Positions 36,012 to 44,532 of a stretch of DNA of 64,000 bases are shown in pieces. The stretch lies in the NCBI GenBank assembly GCA_039683515.1, contig JBDKRG010000016.1:169759-233758 (forward strand), in the 5' to 3' direction. The notes below the pieces were generated by a model that saw nothing but the letters and a program-made list of their open reading frames with translations, was not told the origin of the DNA and did no database searches. The position numbers and the translations under genes are program-made. How positions within the stretch are numbered: the stretch's first letter is position 1; every line of letters starts with the position of its first letter. The stretch is from JAJFUE01 sp039683515. Lineage in GTDB: Bacteria > Sumerlaeota > Sumerlaeia > MVZB01.

Positions 36012-39000
36012 ATGTTTCAACGGCTGGTTGCCGTCATCGCCGCAATCCTCGCCTCGGCATGGCTTCCGGCAGCCGCCGCCGTCTGGAATGTCGATGATCA
36101 GCGCGACGATTTGCCGTCAGCCGATTTCACCGATCTTTCGGCGGCCATCGCCGCAGCCGCCGACGGCGACACGATCATCGTCCAGCCCGGATTCTATTAT
36201 GGCCCGCTCGACCTGCGCGGCCGCCGCCTGCACCTGCGCTCGCGCGACCCGCTCGACGCCGACGTGGCCGGCCAGACCGTGGTCGACGGCCAATACGGCG
36301 GCTCTGTCGTCCTGTTTCGCGGCACCGAGCCGCCGGGCTGCATCATCGAAGGCTTTACCCTCACGCACGGCCTCGCCAATTACGGCGGCTGCATCCACGG
36401 CGGGAGCGAATCGACCGGAACCCTGGCGACCATCCGCTACAACGTCATCCGCGCCAACGTCGCGTTTCGAAGCGGCGGCGGCCTGTATCGCTGTTCGGGC
36501 GCCATCTCCAACAACACGGTCGAGATGAACGTCGCCGGCGCCGACGGCGGCGGCTTCGACATGTGCGGCGGCCCGATCACGGGCAATATCGTCAGCGAGA
36601 ACGAGGCCCGGCGCGGCGGCGGCCTGTATGCCTGCGCCGGTGTCGTCTCGAAGAACATCATCCGCAACAACTGGGCCGAGGAGGGCGGCGGCGCCGGCCT
36701 GATGGTCGGCGAATTCACCGGCAACCTCGTCCTGTACAACGGCGCCTACAACGGCGGCGGCCTGAGCGTCGCCAACGGCTCGGTCCACGACAACGTCATC
36801 CGCGAGAACGAGGCCGACCAGGATGGCGGCGGCATCCACGGCGCCAACGGCTCGATCGCGTCCAACACCATCTACAAGAATCGGGCCTCGCGCGGCGGCG
36901 GCATCGCGGGCGGAGCGGGAACGATCAGCGGCAACGTCATCGAGGCCAACTGGGCCGAGGTTTCCGGCGGCGCCGTCTTCTACGCCGCCGGCCTGGTCCG
37001 GGCCAACCGGTTCGAAGGCAACGCCGCCGGCCAATCCGGCGGCGCGATGGCCGGCTCGAGCGGCTCCTTCGAGCGCAACGCCGTCCGCTTCAATTCGGCC
37101 GGCGACGGCGGCGCCTTCGCCGAATGCACCGGCCCGATCCTGGCCAACACGATCCAGGCCAACCGCGCCGCCTCGCTCGGCGGGGCCCTGTGGCGCTGCG
37201 GCGGCCGCATCCACAGCAACCTGTTCGAGTCCAACGCCGCCGCGCGCGGCGGCGCCCTCGCCCTGTGCCACGGCTCGGTCCTGCACAACACCGTCGCCTT
37301 CAACTCGGCCACGACCGGCGGCGCCCTGCTCCTGGACGGCTCGACGGGGATCGAGCTGCGCAACAACATCTTCCATGAGAATTCCGGCGGCGGCGCGATC
37401 GCCGGAACCGTCTTCGCCGGCCGCTACCCGGCCCAGATCGTCTCGAACTGTTTCTTCGGCAACGCGCCGATTGCCGGCTCCGCCAGGGGCGCCGAGCAGC
37501 TCGGCGAACTGAGCCCGGTCTGCGCGGACAACTTCACCGCCGACCCGCGCTTCGTGCGCGCGTCCGCGCCGGATCCCGAGATCGGCTGCGGCACGGAAAA
37601 CGATTATCGCCTCGGCGCGGGTTCGCCCTGCGCGGACCGGGCGACCTGGCATGTCCTTTCAACCCTCCCCGCCCACGATCTCGACGGCCTCGGCCGCGTG
37701 GCTCACTGGCAGCCCGACCTCGGCTGCTACGAGCGGGGGGCGAAGGCCGACGCCGACGGCGACGGCCTCGACGACGACACCGAGCGCTCGTTCGGCACCC
37801 GCGTCGACGGCGTCGACACCGACGGCGACGGCCTGAGCGACGCCCTCGAGGTTGCCCGCCGGAGCAGCCCCCTCGACAGGAACAAGGGGGGCGTCGTCAT
37901 CGTCCCGACCGACTGGCCCGACGCCCGGCAGGCGGTCCTGTTCGCGTTCGACGGCGACCTTGTCGTGCTCAATCCCGGCACGTATTACGGCCCGCTGGAC
38001 CTTGGCTCCCGCGCCGTCCGGTTCCGCAGCCGCCAGCCGTATCTGCCCGGCTACGCGACCAGCACCTTCATCGACGCCATCGGCCAGGGCCCCGCCCTCC
38101 GCATGGACGGCATCGGCGCGAAAGCCTCCACCATCGAAGGCCTCACGATCCGCAACGGCAGGGCCGCGCGGGGCGGGGCGATCCTCGCCGGCGCCGCCGG
38201 CCTCACCCTGAACAACTGCATTATCGCGGACAACGCCGCCGACGCCGCCGGCGTGATCGAGGGCGGCGCCGGCGCGATCGAGGCCTGCTCGTTCACCGGC
38301 AACTTCGGGCTGATGGGCGGCTGCCTCGCCCACTTCGACGGCATCGTGCGCGACAGCGCGTTCGAGGACAACTATGCCGCCTACGGCGGCGTCTTCTACG
38401 GCTGCGAAAGCACTACCGTCACCCGGTGCGTCTTCCGCGGCAACGCCGCCGGCGTCTACGGCGGCGTCGCCTTCGAGTGCTTCGGCCAGTTCAGCGACAA
38501 CACGTTCGAGGACAACGAGGCCGAGCAGGGCGGCTGCCTCTACCGCTTCAACGGCCCGATCCTCCGCAACCGGGCCCATGACAATTTCGCCGACGACGGC
38601 GGCGCGCTGTTCCAGTGCCACGGCCTGATCTCCGAGAACCTGTTCGACTCCAACTCGGCTTACCGCGGCGCGGTCGCCTTCGACTGCGACGCCCGTTTTA
38701 TCGACAACGATTTCGTCGGCAACGACGCCGTCCTCAACGCCGGCGCGCTCATGGATTGCGACGCGATCGTGCGCGGCAACCGCTTCGAGGCCAACACCGC
38801 CTTCGACGGCGGCGTCATGGTCTTCTGCTCGGCGACGGTCGAGGACAACTCGTTCCTCCGAAACGAGGCCCGCAACTCTGGCGGCGTCATGAACACCTGC
38901 GGCGGTACCCTGGCCCGCAACACGTTCGAGGCCAACCGCGCCGTCGGCGGCAGCGGCGGCGTCCTCTGCATCTACTACGGCGACGTCACCGGGAACACGT

Positions 39001-40022
39001 TGCGCGGCAACACCGGCCGGTTCGGCGGCGCGATCACCGTGCACGAGGGGACGATCGACGGCAACCTGTTCGAGGCCAATTCGGCCACCGACGGCGGCGC
39101 CGTCATGTACCTGACCGGCTCCGCCAGCGGCAACCGCTTCATCGCCAACACCGCGACCGGCACGGGCGGCGCGCTGAGCAACTCGACCGGATCGTTCCTG
39201 AACAATATCTTTTCCGCCAACGGCGCCCGCTACGGCGGCGCGATGCAGGGCTGCAGGGGCGCCATCGCCTACAACACGATCTTCGAAAACACCGCCGAGC
39301 AGGGCGGCGGCCTCTACAACTGCTACAACGCCGTGATCGCGAACAATATCATCTACGGCAACACCCGCTACGGCGTCTACTACAGCAGCTCGGGCACGAG
39401 CCCGACGCTGCTGGCCAACAACTGCTTCCACGACAACGCGGTCGCGGCGTTCCGCAGCCGGGCCGGCGCGTTCACCGACCCCGCCCTGATGAACATGCAG
39501 CTGCCGCAGGCCTCGGGCAACATCGGCGACGACCCCAGGCTGATCTCCGACGACGACCTCCACCTGCGCCCGGATTCGCCGTGCGTCGACGCCGGCTACG
39601 CCATCGGCCTGCCGTCCGATTTCGACGGCATCGGCCGGCCGCTCGACGGCGACGCCGACGGCGCCTTCCTCCCCGACATCGGCGCTTACGAGTTCTACGG
39701 CATCCGGATCATCCAGCCCGCCGCGGCGCAGTCCTGGCATCCGGGCGACACGATCGAGGTCCGGTGGCAGTCGGTCGAGCGCTGGGCCGGGGCGTCCGTG
39801 CGCATCGAGCTCTGGCGCGGCAACCAGCGCGTCGCCGTCCTCGGCGAGGCGCTGGGGGCCGGCGGCACGGCCCGCGTCGTCCTGCCGGACAAGCTGCCCG
39901 GCGCGGCCGATTACCGCCTGCGCGTCGTCAGCATCGGCAAGCCCGACATCGTCGGCGAAAACCCGGTCCTCTTCACCATCGCCGCCAGGACCTGCGCCGA
40001 ATCGTGGTGGAACTTCAAGTAG
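36012..40022 (+). CDS. Giant secreted bipartite beta-helix protein (PMP-like repeats, TSP3, Ig-like end)
   Basis: A 1336-residue exported protein; the signal peptide begins MFQRLVAVIAAILASAWLP. Two beta-helix halves (about residues 40-560 and 620-1240) each start with the same entry motif (IVQPGFYYGPLDLRGR and VLNPGTYYGPLDLGSR). They continue in short rungs of the type N-x-A-x-x-GGG[LIA], closely resembling chlamydial Pmp and related polymorphic repeats. Between them are thrombospondin-3-like calcium loops (DADGDGLDDDTE, DTDGDGLSDALE). The last 100 residues form an Ig-like domain of the Kre9/KNH kind (SWHPGDTIEVRWQS). No catalytic site was recognised, and a surface or matrix role is likely. 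Longer in-frame starts lack a signal peptide. Confidence 0.85.
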   Translation: MFQRLVAVIAAILASAWLPAAAAVWNVDDQRDDLPSADFTDLSAAIAAAADGDTIIVQPGFYYGPLDLRGRRLHLRSRDPLDADVAGQTVVDGQYGGSVVLFRGTEPPGCIIEGFTLTHGLANYGGCIHGGSESTGTLATIRYNVIRANVAFRSGGGLYRCSGAISNNTVEMNVAGADGGGFDMCGGPITGNIVSENEARRGGGLYACAGVVSKNIIRNNWAEEGGGAGLMVGEFTGNLVLYNGAYNGGGLSVANGSVHDNVIRENEADQDGGGIHGANGSIASNTIYKNRASRGGGIAGGAGTISGNVIEANWAEVSGGAVFYAAGLVRANRFEGNAAGQSGGAMAGSSGSFERNAVRFNSAGDGGAFAECTGPILANTIQANRAASLGGALWRCGGRIHSNLFESNAAARGGALALCHGSVLHNTVAFNSATTGGALLLDGSTGIELRNNIFHENSGGGAIAGTVFAGRYPAQIVSNCFFGNAPIAGSARGAEQLGELSPVCADNFTADPRFVRASAPDPEIGCGTENDYRLGAGSPCADRATWHVLSTLPAHDLDGLGRVAHWQPDLGCYERGAKADADGDGLDDDTERSFGTRVDGVDTDGDGLSDALEVARRSSPLDRNKGGVVIVPTDWPDARQAVLFAFDGDLVVLNPGTYYGPLDLGSRAVRFRSRQPYLPGYATSTFIDAIGQGPALRMDGIGAKASTIEGLTIRNGRAARGGAILAGAAGLTLNNCIIADNAADAAGVIEGGAGAIEACSFTGNFGLMGGCLAHFDGIVRDSAFEDNYAAYGGVFYGCESTTVTRCVFRGNAAGVYGGVAFECFGQFSDNTFEDNEAEQGGCLYRFNGPILRNRAHDNFADDGGALFQCHGLISENLFDSNSAYRGAVAFDCDARFIDNDFVGNDAVLNAGALMDCDAIVRGNRFEANTAFDGGVMVFCSATVEDNSFLRNEARNSGGVMNTCGGTLARNTFEANRAVGGSGGVLCIYYGDVTGNTLRGNTGRFGGAITVHEGTIDGNLFEANSATDGGAVMYLTGSASGNRFIANTATGTGGALSNSTGSFLNNIFSANGARYGGAMQGCRGAIAYNTIFENTAEQGGGLYNCYNAVIANNIIYGNTRYGVYYSSSGTSPTLLANNCFHDNAVAAFRSRAGAFTDPALMNMQLPQASGNIGDDPRLISDDDLHLRPDSPCVDAGYAIGLPSDFDGIGRPLDGDADGAFLPDIGAYEFYGIRIIQPAAAQSWHPGDTIEVRWQSVERWAGASVRIELWRGNQRVAVLGEALGAGGTARVVLPDKLPGAADYRLRVVSIGKPDIVGENPVLFTIAARTCAESWWNFK

Positions 40023-40025
40023 GCT

Positions 40026-40130
40026 GAAAGGACCCAAGGGACGAAAGGGACCCAAGGGACCAAAATAACAGGCGCTCGAACAAAGGTCCCATGGGACGGA
40101 TAAGACCCATGGGACCCACGAGACCCGTAT
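40026..40130. repeat. GGGACC-word repeat downstream of the HtrA pair
   Basis: GACCCAAGGGACGAAAGGGA words are followed by GGTCCCATGGGACGG and GACCCATGGGACCC, so the segment contains direct and inverted copies. A related repeat lies at 43042, on the other side of the two HtrA genes. Confidence 0.8.
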
Positions 40131-40142
40131 TTCTGTTGTCTG

Positions 40143-40961
40143 TTACTGCGCCGTCTTGGGCGCGGGCGTGGCCGTCGGCGCGGGGGCGGGCTTGACCGCG
40201 GCGGGCTCCTCGGCGGCCTTCTCCGGGACCTGCCGGGCGATCTCGTCGAGGTCGGAGGCCGGCATGATGATCACCATCGGATCCTCGTCGCCGCGGCCGG
40301 CCAGCATGCGCGTCAGGACGATCCCGATCACCTTGCCGTCGGCGTTGTAGATCGGGACGCCCTCGCCCCCGGTCGCCAGCTCCGAGCTCGGCACGTAGAA
40401 CGTGCGCGGCTTCTCGACGATGGCCTGGATCTCGCCGGTCATGACGCTGATGCGCCGGTTGGCGATCTTGCCGAGCCGGGCCACGACGACCACCTGCTCG
40501 AGCAGTTGCGGCTGGGCGCTGTCGGCCAGGTTCACGAACGTGAACTTCGTCGCCGGCTTCGTGACCGGGCGCAGGAACGCCACGTCGAGGTCGGCGTCGC
40601 GGCTGACGACCGTCGCCGGGATCTCCTTGCCGTCGGCCATCAGCAGCTTGATGTCCTTGACCGTCGTCTCCAGCTTGATGTCGCGCATTTGCCGAAGCAT
40701 GCTCGCCGGGTCGATGTCCGACAGCGGCACCAGCGTCAGGCCGTCCTCGCCGATCACCGTGCCGTTGACCTCGTGCGCGATCTCGCGCTCCTGCCGCTGC
40801 TCCATCTGCGCGGTCATCTTGATGACGACGTTGACGCGGATGACCGCGCCGCCGATCTTGCCGGCCAGCTCGCGGCCGGTGGCGCGCAGGTCGGCGGCCG
40901 AAGCCGTCGCCGCCAGCGCGAGGATCAACGCCAGTCCGAAGCCGATCGTTTTGAGTTTCAT
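40143..40961 (-). CDS. HtrA-like pseudoprotease, secreted
   Basis: A 272-residue exported protein with signal peptide MKLKTIGFGLALILALAATA, cleaved near ASA. The chain follows the chymotrypsin-like fold of S1C proteases, but the catalytic triad is not kept: the histidine segment reads LVPLSDID (S81 where histidine is expected), the aspartate may remain (D126 in DADLDVAFL), and the serine motif GNSGGP is replaced by GGEGVP, with E200 at the serine position. It has no PDZ domain, and its tail is Ala/Pro-rich. It starts 38 bases after the stop of the active HtrA gene upstream, so it probably acts as a partner or regulator of that protease. Confidence 0.8.
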   Translation of the reverse strand: MKLKTIGFGLALILALAATASAADLRATGRELAGKIGGAVIRVNVVIKMTAQMEQRQEREIAHEVNGTVIGEDGLTLVPLSDIDPASMLRQMRDIKLETTVKDIKLLMADGKEIPATVVSRDADLDVAFLRPVTKPATKFTFVNLADSAQPQLLEQVVVVARLGKIANRRISVMTGEIQAIVEKPRTFYVPSSELATGGEGVPIYNADGKVIGIVLTRMLAGRGDEDPMVIIMPASDLDEIARQVPEKAAEEPAAVKPAPAPTATPAPKTAQ

Positions 40962-40998
40962 GGTCACGCCTTTATTGGAATAGTCGCGTTCGTCCCGA

Positions 40999-43020
40999 TC
41001 AGGATGCATCCCACAGCGGTTCGATTTCAATAAACATCGTGTGGACGTCGCGCCGGACCTCGAAGATCACCGAGCGCGGCTTCTTCTTCTTGATCTCCTG
41101 CATGAGCGACGCCACCTCGTCGACCGACGACACGCCGCGCCGGTCGATGGCGACGAGCAGGTCGCCGCCGGCGAGCCGCGCCAGCGCCGCCCACGACCCC
41201 GGCTGCACGGAGCTGACCAGCACGCCCGCCGGGGCGTTGGTCCACTTGCTCGTCTTGCGGTCCAGGTACGCCACGTTGCGCACCGCGAACTCGAAGTCGT
41301 GGTCCTCGTAGCTCTTCATCTCGCGCGGCTGGAGGGGGCGCGCCGGCAGCTTGCCGGTCAGCTTCATTTCCTGGCCCCCGCGCAGCACGGTCAGCGTCGC
41401 CTCGGCGCCGACCTTGTACTGGCGCACCATCGTCGGGAACACCTCGGTCTCGTGCGGCTCGGTCGCCTGGATCTTTTCGTCGTCGAGCGCGGTGATGATG
41501 TCGCCGACCTGGAGGCCCAGCGTCGCCGACGTGCCCTGCTCGTAAACCCGCGTCACGCGCACGCCCCTGAGATCGGGCAGACCCATCTGCTCGGCGATGT
41601 CGCCCGTCAGCACCTGCGTCGCCACCGGCACCCACGGCTTCGTGATGTCGCGCCCCGGGTTATTGAGGTCCTGCACCCCGACCTTGACGACCGTGATGAG
41701 CCGCTCGCCCTTGCGCTCGTAGCCGACGATCATCGGGACCGGCTCGGTCTGGCCCTGGGTTTTGGCCCTGGTCAGGCTGGTCAGGTCGTCGATGCTCTTG
41801 ATCGCGTGGCCGCCCGCCTCGACGAGGATGTCGTCTTCCCGGATCTCGGGCTTGGCTTGGGCGGCGGGGCCGCCGGGCCGGATCGTCGTCACGAGGACGC
41901 CCTTCGTATCCTGCCGGCCGAGCTCCAGCGCCGTCCACATGGAAAGATTGCGCCCGGTGACCCCCCACGCCCGGAACTCGTGGTCCTTCGTCAGGACCGG
42001 CTGGCGCAATTCGGGCACGACCGCGCACGTCGTCGTCGCCTTGTCGCGCTCCAGGACGATCCGGACCGGCTGGCCGATCGGCAACTGCGAGACCGTCAGG
42101 TTGAGCGGCGGGATTTCTTCAACAAAGCGGATGTTGACCGGCTTGCCGCCGATCGAAACCAGCCGGTCGCCGGCCTTGATGCCGGCCTTGCCCGCCGGCG
42201 AGTTCGCGATGACGTCGCTGACGATCGCGCCGCGGGCGGCCTCCCCCTCGACCTTGAACGCCGGCTGGATGATGAAGCCCAGCCACGCGCGCCGGACGCT
42301 GCCGTGCCGGGTCAGTTCCTCGGCCACCGCGCGCGCCAGGTTGCCCGGGATCGCGCCGCCCAGGCCCATGCTGATTTCATTGATGCCGACGATCTTGCCG
42401 TCGATGTCGATCAGCGGGCCGCCCGAGTTGCCGGGGAAGATTTCGGCGTCGTGGCCGATCCAGCGGACGATCGAACCCACATTCTCGCCGTCCAGCTCGA
42501 AGTCGTCGCTCCAACCCGCCGGCATCGTCATCGAGACGTTGCTGACGATCCCCTCGGTGACCGACTGCGACAGCGCCAGCGGGCAACCCATGGCGTAGAC
42601 CGTGTCGCCGACGGCGAGCTTTTCGGAGTCGCCCCACTGCGCGCTGGCGAACGTCCGCTTGTCGCCGGGCATGAGCTTGATCACCGCGATGTCGGCCATC
42701 GCGTCGGTCCCGATCAGCCGGGCCGGGATCTCCTCGCGGTTGAACAGCGTGACCATCAGCCGCACGGCCTTGCCGGCCACGTGATGATTCGTCACGACAT
42801 AGCCGTCCGGCGAAATAATCACGCCGCTGCCGGTCGATTCGCTGCGGGTCTCGCGGCCGTCGTCGGCGTATTCATCGACGACGTGGATGCGCACGAGCGC
42901 CGGTTTGAGCCGCTCGACGGCGGTCTCGGCCTGCCCCGCGCCCCGGGCGCCCCCCGCGAGAAGAATCATCCACACGAGCGCAATGCTCATGACCGGTCGA
43001 ATTGGTGAAGCGTTTATCAA
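40999..43020 (-). CDS. HtrA/DegP-like serine protease with several PDZ domains
   Basis: A 673-residue periplasmic protease and chaperone of the S1C family. The triad is intact: H80 in TNHHV, D110 in MADIAVIKL and S199 in GNSGGPL. The protease domain ends near 280, and at least three PDZ domains follow (GAIVSDVIANSPAGKAGIKA; VLVTTIRPGGPAAQAKPEI; GVRVTRVYEQGTSATLGLQ), with a fourth at the end (VLVSSVQPGSWAALARLAG). That is one or two more than in DegP. A TTG at 43020 with GGAGA eight bases upstream is chosen; an ATG at 42990 is possible, and both leave a signal peptide. It is transcribed from the Gfo/Idh/MocA gene toward the HtrA-like gene. Confidence 0.93.
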   Translation of the reverse strand: MINASPIRPVMSIALVWMILLAGGARGAGQAETAVERLKPALVRIHVVDEYADDGRETRSESTGSGVIISPDGYVVTNHHVAGKAVRLMVTLFNREEIPARLIGTDAMADIAVIKLMPGDKRTFASAQWGDSEKLAVGDTVYAMGCPLALSQSVTEGIVSNVSMTMPAGWSDDFELDGENVGSIVRWIGHDAEIFPGNSGGPLIDIDGKIVGINEISMGLGGAIPGNLARAVAEELTRHGSVRRAWLGFIIQPAFKVEGEAARGAIVSDVIANSPAGKAGIKAGDRLVSIGGKPVNIRFVEEIPPLNLTVSQLPIGQPVRIVLERDKATTTCAVVPELRQPVLTKDHEFRAWGVTGRNLSMWTALELGRQDTKGVLVTTIRPGGPAAQAKPEIREDDILVEAGGHAIKSIDDLTSLTRAKTQGQTEPVPMIVGYERKGERLITVVKVGVQDLNNPGRDITKPWVPVATQVLTGDIAEQMGLPDLRGVRVTRVYEQGTSATLGLQVGDIITALDDEKIQATEPHETEVFPTMVRQYKVGAEATLTVLRGGQEMKLTGKLPARPLQPREMKSYEDHDFEFAVRNVAYLDRKTSKWTNAPAGVLVSSVQPGSWAALARLAGGDLLVAIDRRGVSSVDEVASLMQEIKKKKPRSVIFEVRRDVHTMFIEIEPLWDAS

Positions 43021-43041
43021 TGCAGGTTCTCCGTTTAGTTT

Positions 43042-43076
43042 TCACATGGGTCCCATAGGTCCCATCAGTCCCATCT
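43042..43076. repeat. GGGTCCCAT-word repeat upstream of the HtrA pair
   Basis: ATGGGTCCCATAGGTCCCAT followed by CAGTCCCATC fills the gap between the oxidoreductase gene and htrA. The words are shared with the repeat at 40026. Confidence 0.75.
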
Positions 43077-43077
43077 C

Positions 43078-44115
43078 TTACAATACAGGCGCTTTGGGCA
43101 CCGAAATGGTTTGGCCCGAATCGGCCGAGCGGTGGATCGCGTCCAGGATCGCCGTCGAGCGCCAGCCGTCGTAGGCGCTGACGATCGGCTTCTTGTCCTC
43201 CAGCACGATCTCGATGAAACTGTTGACGCAGCTCGGGAACGCGCCGACCTGGTGGCCGAAGACGTTGGCCATGAGCAGCGAGCGCGGCCAGCCCATCCCC
43301 TCGGGCGACGACATCTCGATCTGCTCCATCTTGCGGTCAAGGTGCATGTGGCCCTGCTCGCCGATGACTTCCATGAACGAGTCGGGCCGGGCCGGGTGGC
43401 ACTCCGGGTAGATCCACGCCGCCTCGAACGTCGCGAACGCCCCCGAGCCGAACTTCACGAGCCCCTGCATCGCGTCGTAACAATCGTAATCGAACCGCTT
43501 CTTGAGCACGCCCTTGTGGCCGAACGCCTTGACCTCGACCGGGTCCTCGTCGAACCACCACGTCATGAGGTCGATGTCGTGGCACGAGAGGAACCACATC
43601 GGCGAGCTGTCCTTGGCCCATGGGACCATCTTCGTCGGTACGTCGATCGGGTTGTTCTTGCGCGCGTAGCCGCAGACCGGCCGGCCGATCTGGCCCGACT
43701 TGATGATCTGCTTGGTCTGGTGGTAGACCGCGAGCCAGCGGTGATTGAACGAGACCTGAAGCTTGAGCCCCGTCTCGTCGACCTTCCTGACCATCGCCGC
43801 GGCGTCGGCCTCGCTCGTGGCCATTGGCTTCTCGACCTGGACGTGGATCCCCGACTCGAGGCAGGCCATGACGGGAGCCAGGTGCGCCTGGTCGGGCGTG
43901 CAGACGTAGACGACATCGGGCTTTTCGGCCGCGATCATTTTTTCGTAATCCGTGTAGGTGCGCTCGAGCTTGAACTCGGCCCTGGCCTTGTCGAGCGTCT
44001 CCTGCCTGAGCGCCGAGGCCGCCGTGATCCGCGCCTGCGGATTGAGCGCTAAAACCTTGGCGACATTGGTCCCCATGATCCCGATGCCGATGATGTTGAC
44101 CTTGAGCTGTTCCAC
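43078..44115 (-). CDS. Gfo/Idh/MocA family NAD(P)-dependent oxidoreductase
   Basis: A 345-residue dehydrogenase of the glucose-fructose oxidoreductase / inositol dehydrogenase family, acting on a sugar or polyol. The Rossmann motif is VNIIGIGIMGTNVAKVL. The catalytic EKP lies in HVQVEKPMATSEADAA. The second domain has the YARKNNPIDVP and SCHDIDLMTWWF segments, with the catalytic aspartate and histidine expected in this family. The start is a GTG at 44115 with GGAGGT eight bases upstream; a longer frame reads through the CTCGTG repeat and gives an Arg-Ala run. Its substrate is unknown, and no transporter or kinase is adjacent. Confidence 0.93.
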   Translation of the reverse strand: MEQLKVNIIGIGIMGTNVAKVLALNPQARITAASALRQETLDKARAEFKLERTYTDYEKMIAAEKPDVVYVCTPDQAHLAPVMACLESGIHVQVEKPMATSEADAAAMVRKVDETGLKLQVSFNHRWLAVYHQTKQIIKSGQIGRPVCGYARKNNPIDVPTKMVPWAKDSSPMWFLSCHDIDLMTWWFDEDPVEVKAFGHKGVLKKRFDYDCYDAMQGLVKFGSGAFATFEAAWIYPECHPARPDSFMEVIGEQGHMHLDRKMEQIEMSSPEGMGWPRSLLMANVFGHQVGAFPSCVNSFIEIVLEDKKPIVSAYDGWRSTAILDAIHRSADSGQTISVPKAPVL

Positions 44116-44243
44116 TGGGATTACCTCCGGAGATCCGCATCCCGCACTCCCGAACATGATGCCAGCCGCCCGCCGGACACAGCAATCATAATCGGAGTTT
44201 TCGGTTATTTTCAGGTGATATTTGGATGTGAGTGTCCGCTTGA

Positions 44244-44295
44244 TTTTTCGTGCTCGTGCTCGTGCTCGTGCTCGTAATCGTAATCGAAAATCGAC
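44244..44295 (+). repeat. Dispersed CTCGTG/AATCGT repeat, copy 2
   Basis: Four CTCGTG hexamers in a row (CGTGCTCGTGCTCGTGCTCG) are followed by two AATCGT units and GAAAATCGA. It is the longest run of the CTCGTG unit in the window. Confidence 0.85.
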
Positions 44296-44311
44296 CGGCT
44301 CAATCCCAAAA

Positions 44312-44457
44312 ACACTCAAACACGAAACGCACGAATATTTTCACGAATTCACACGAAAATAATTGGGTGGATTTCTTCTGCTTCTCCGCCTCTCTGCTCC
44401 TCTCCGCGTTCTCTGCGACAAAATGTATTTTTGTGCAATTTCGTGTTTCGAATTCGA
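44312..44457. repeat. Composite element: CACGAAA arms around a CTCTGCGACAA core, copy 2
   Basis: The left arm contains ACACGAAACGCACGAATATT, the core ends CGCGTTCTCTGCGACAAAAT, and the right arm has inverted words (GCAATTTCGTGTTTCG). It has the same order of parts as the element at 27617. Confidence 0.75.
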
Positions 44458-44532
44458 ATCGTTGTTCCGAATTTTTCATAAACTTTTCACCCGGTTTGAC
44501 GTCTATTGGTCGGAGAGCTCGGAGGTTTTTTC

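Larger units (their letters stand above)
44116..44532. other. Divergent intergenic region holding two repeat elements
   Basis: More than 400 bases between divergent genes, occupied by one CTCGTG/AATCGT repeat and one CACGAAA/CTCTGCGAC composite element. GGAGGT at 44521 is the ribosome site of the next gene. No gene was found. Confidence 0.6.

Noticed and set aside
44116..44319. N-terminal extension of the Gfo/Idh/MocA protein
   Set aside because: The extension translates the CTCGTG repeat as an Arg-Ala run; the GTG at 44115 has a good ribosome site and a correct Rossmann start.
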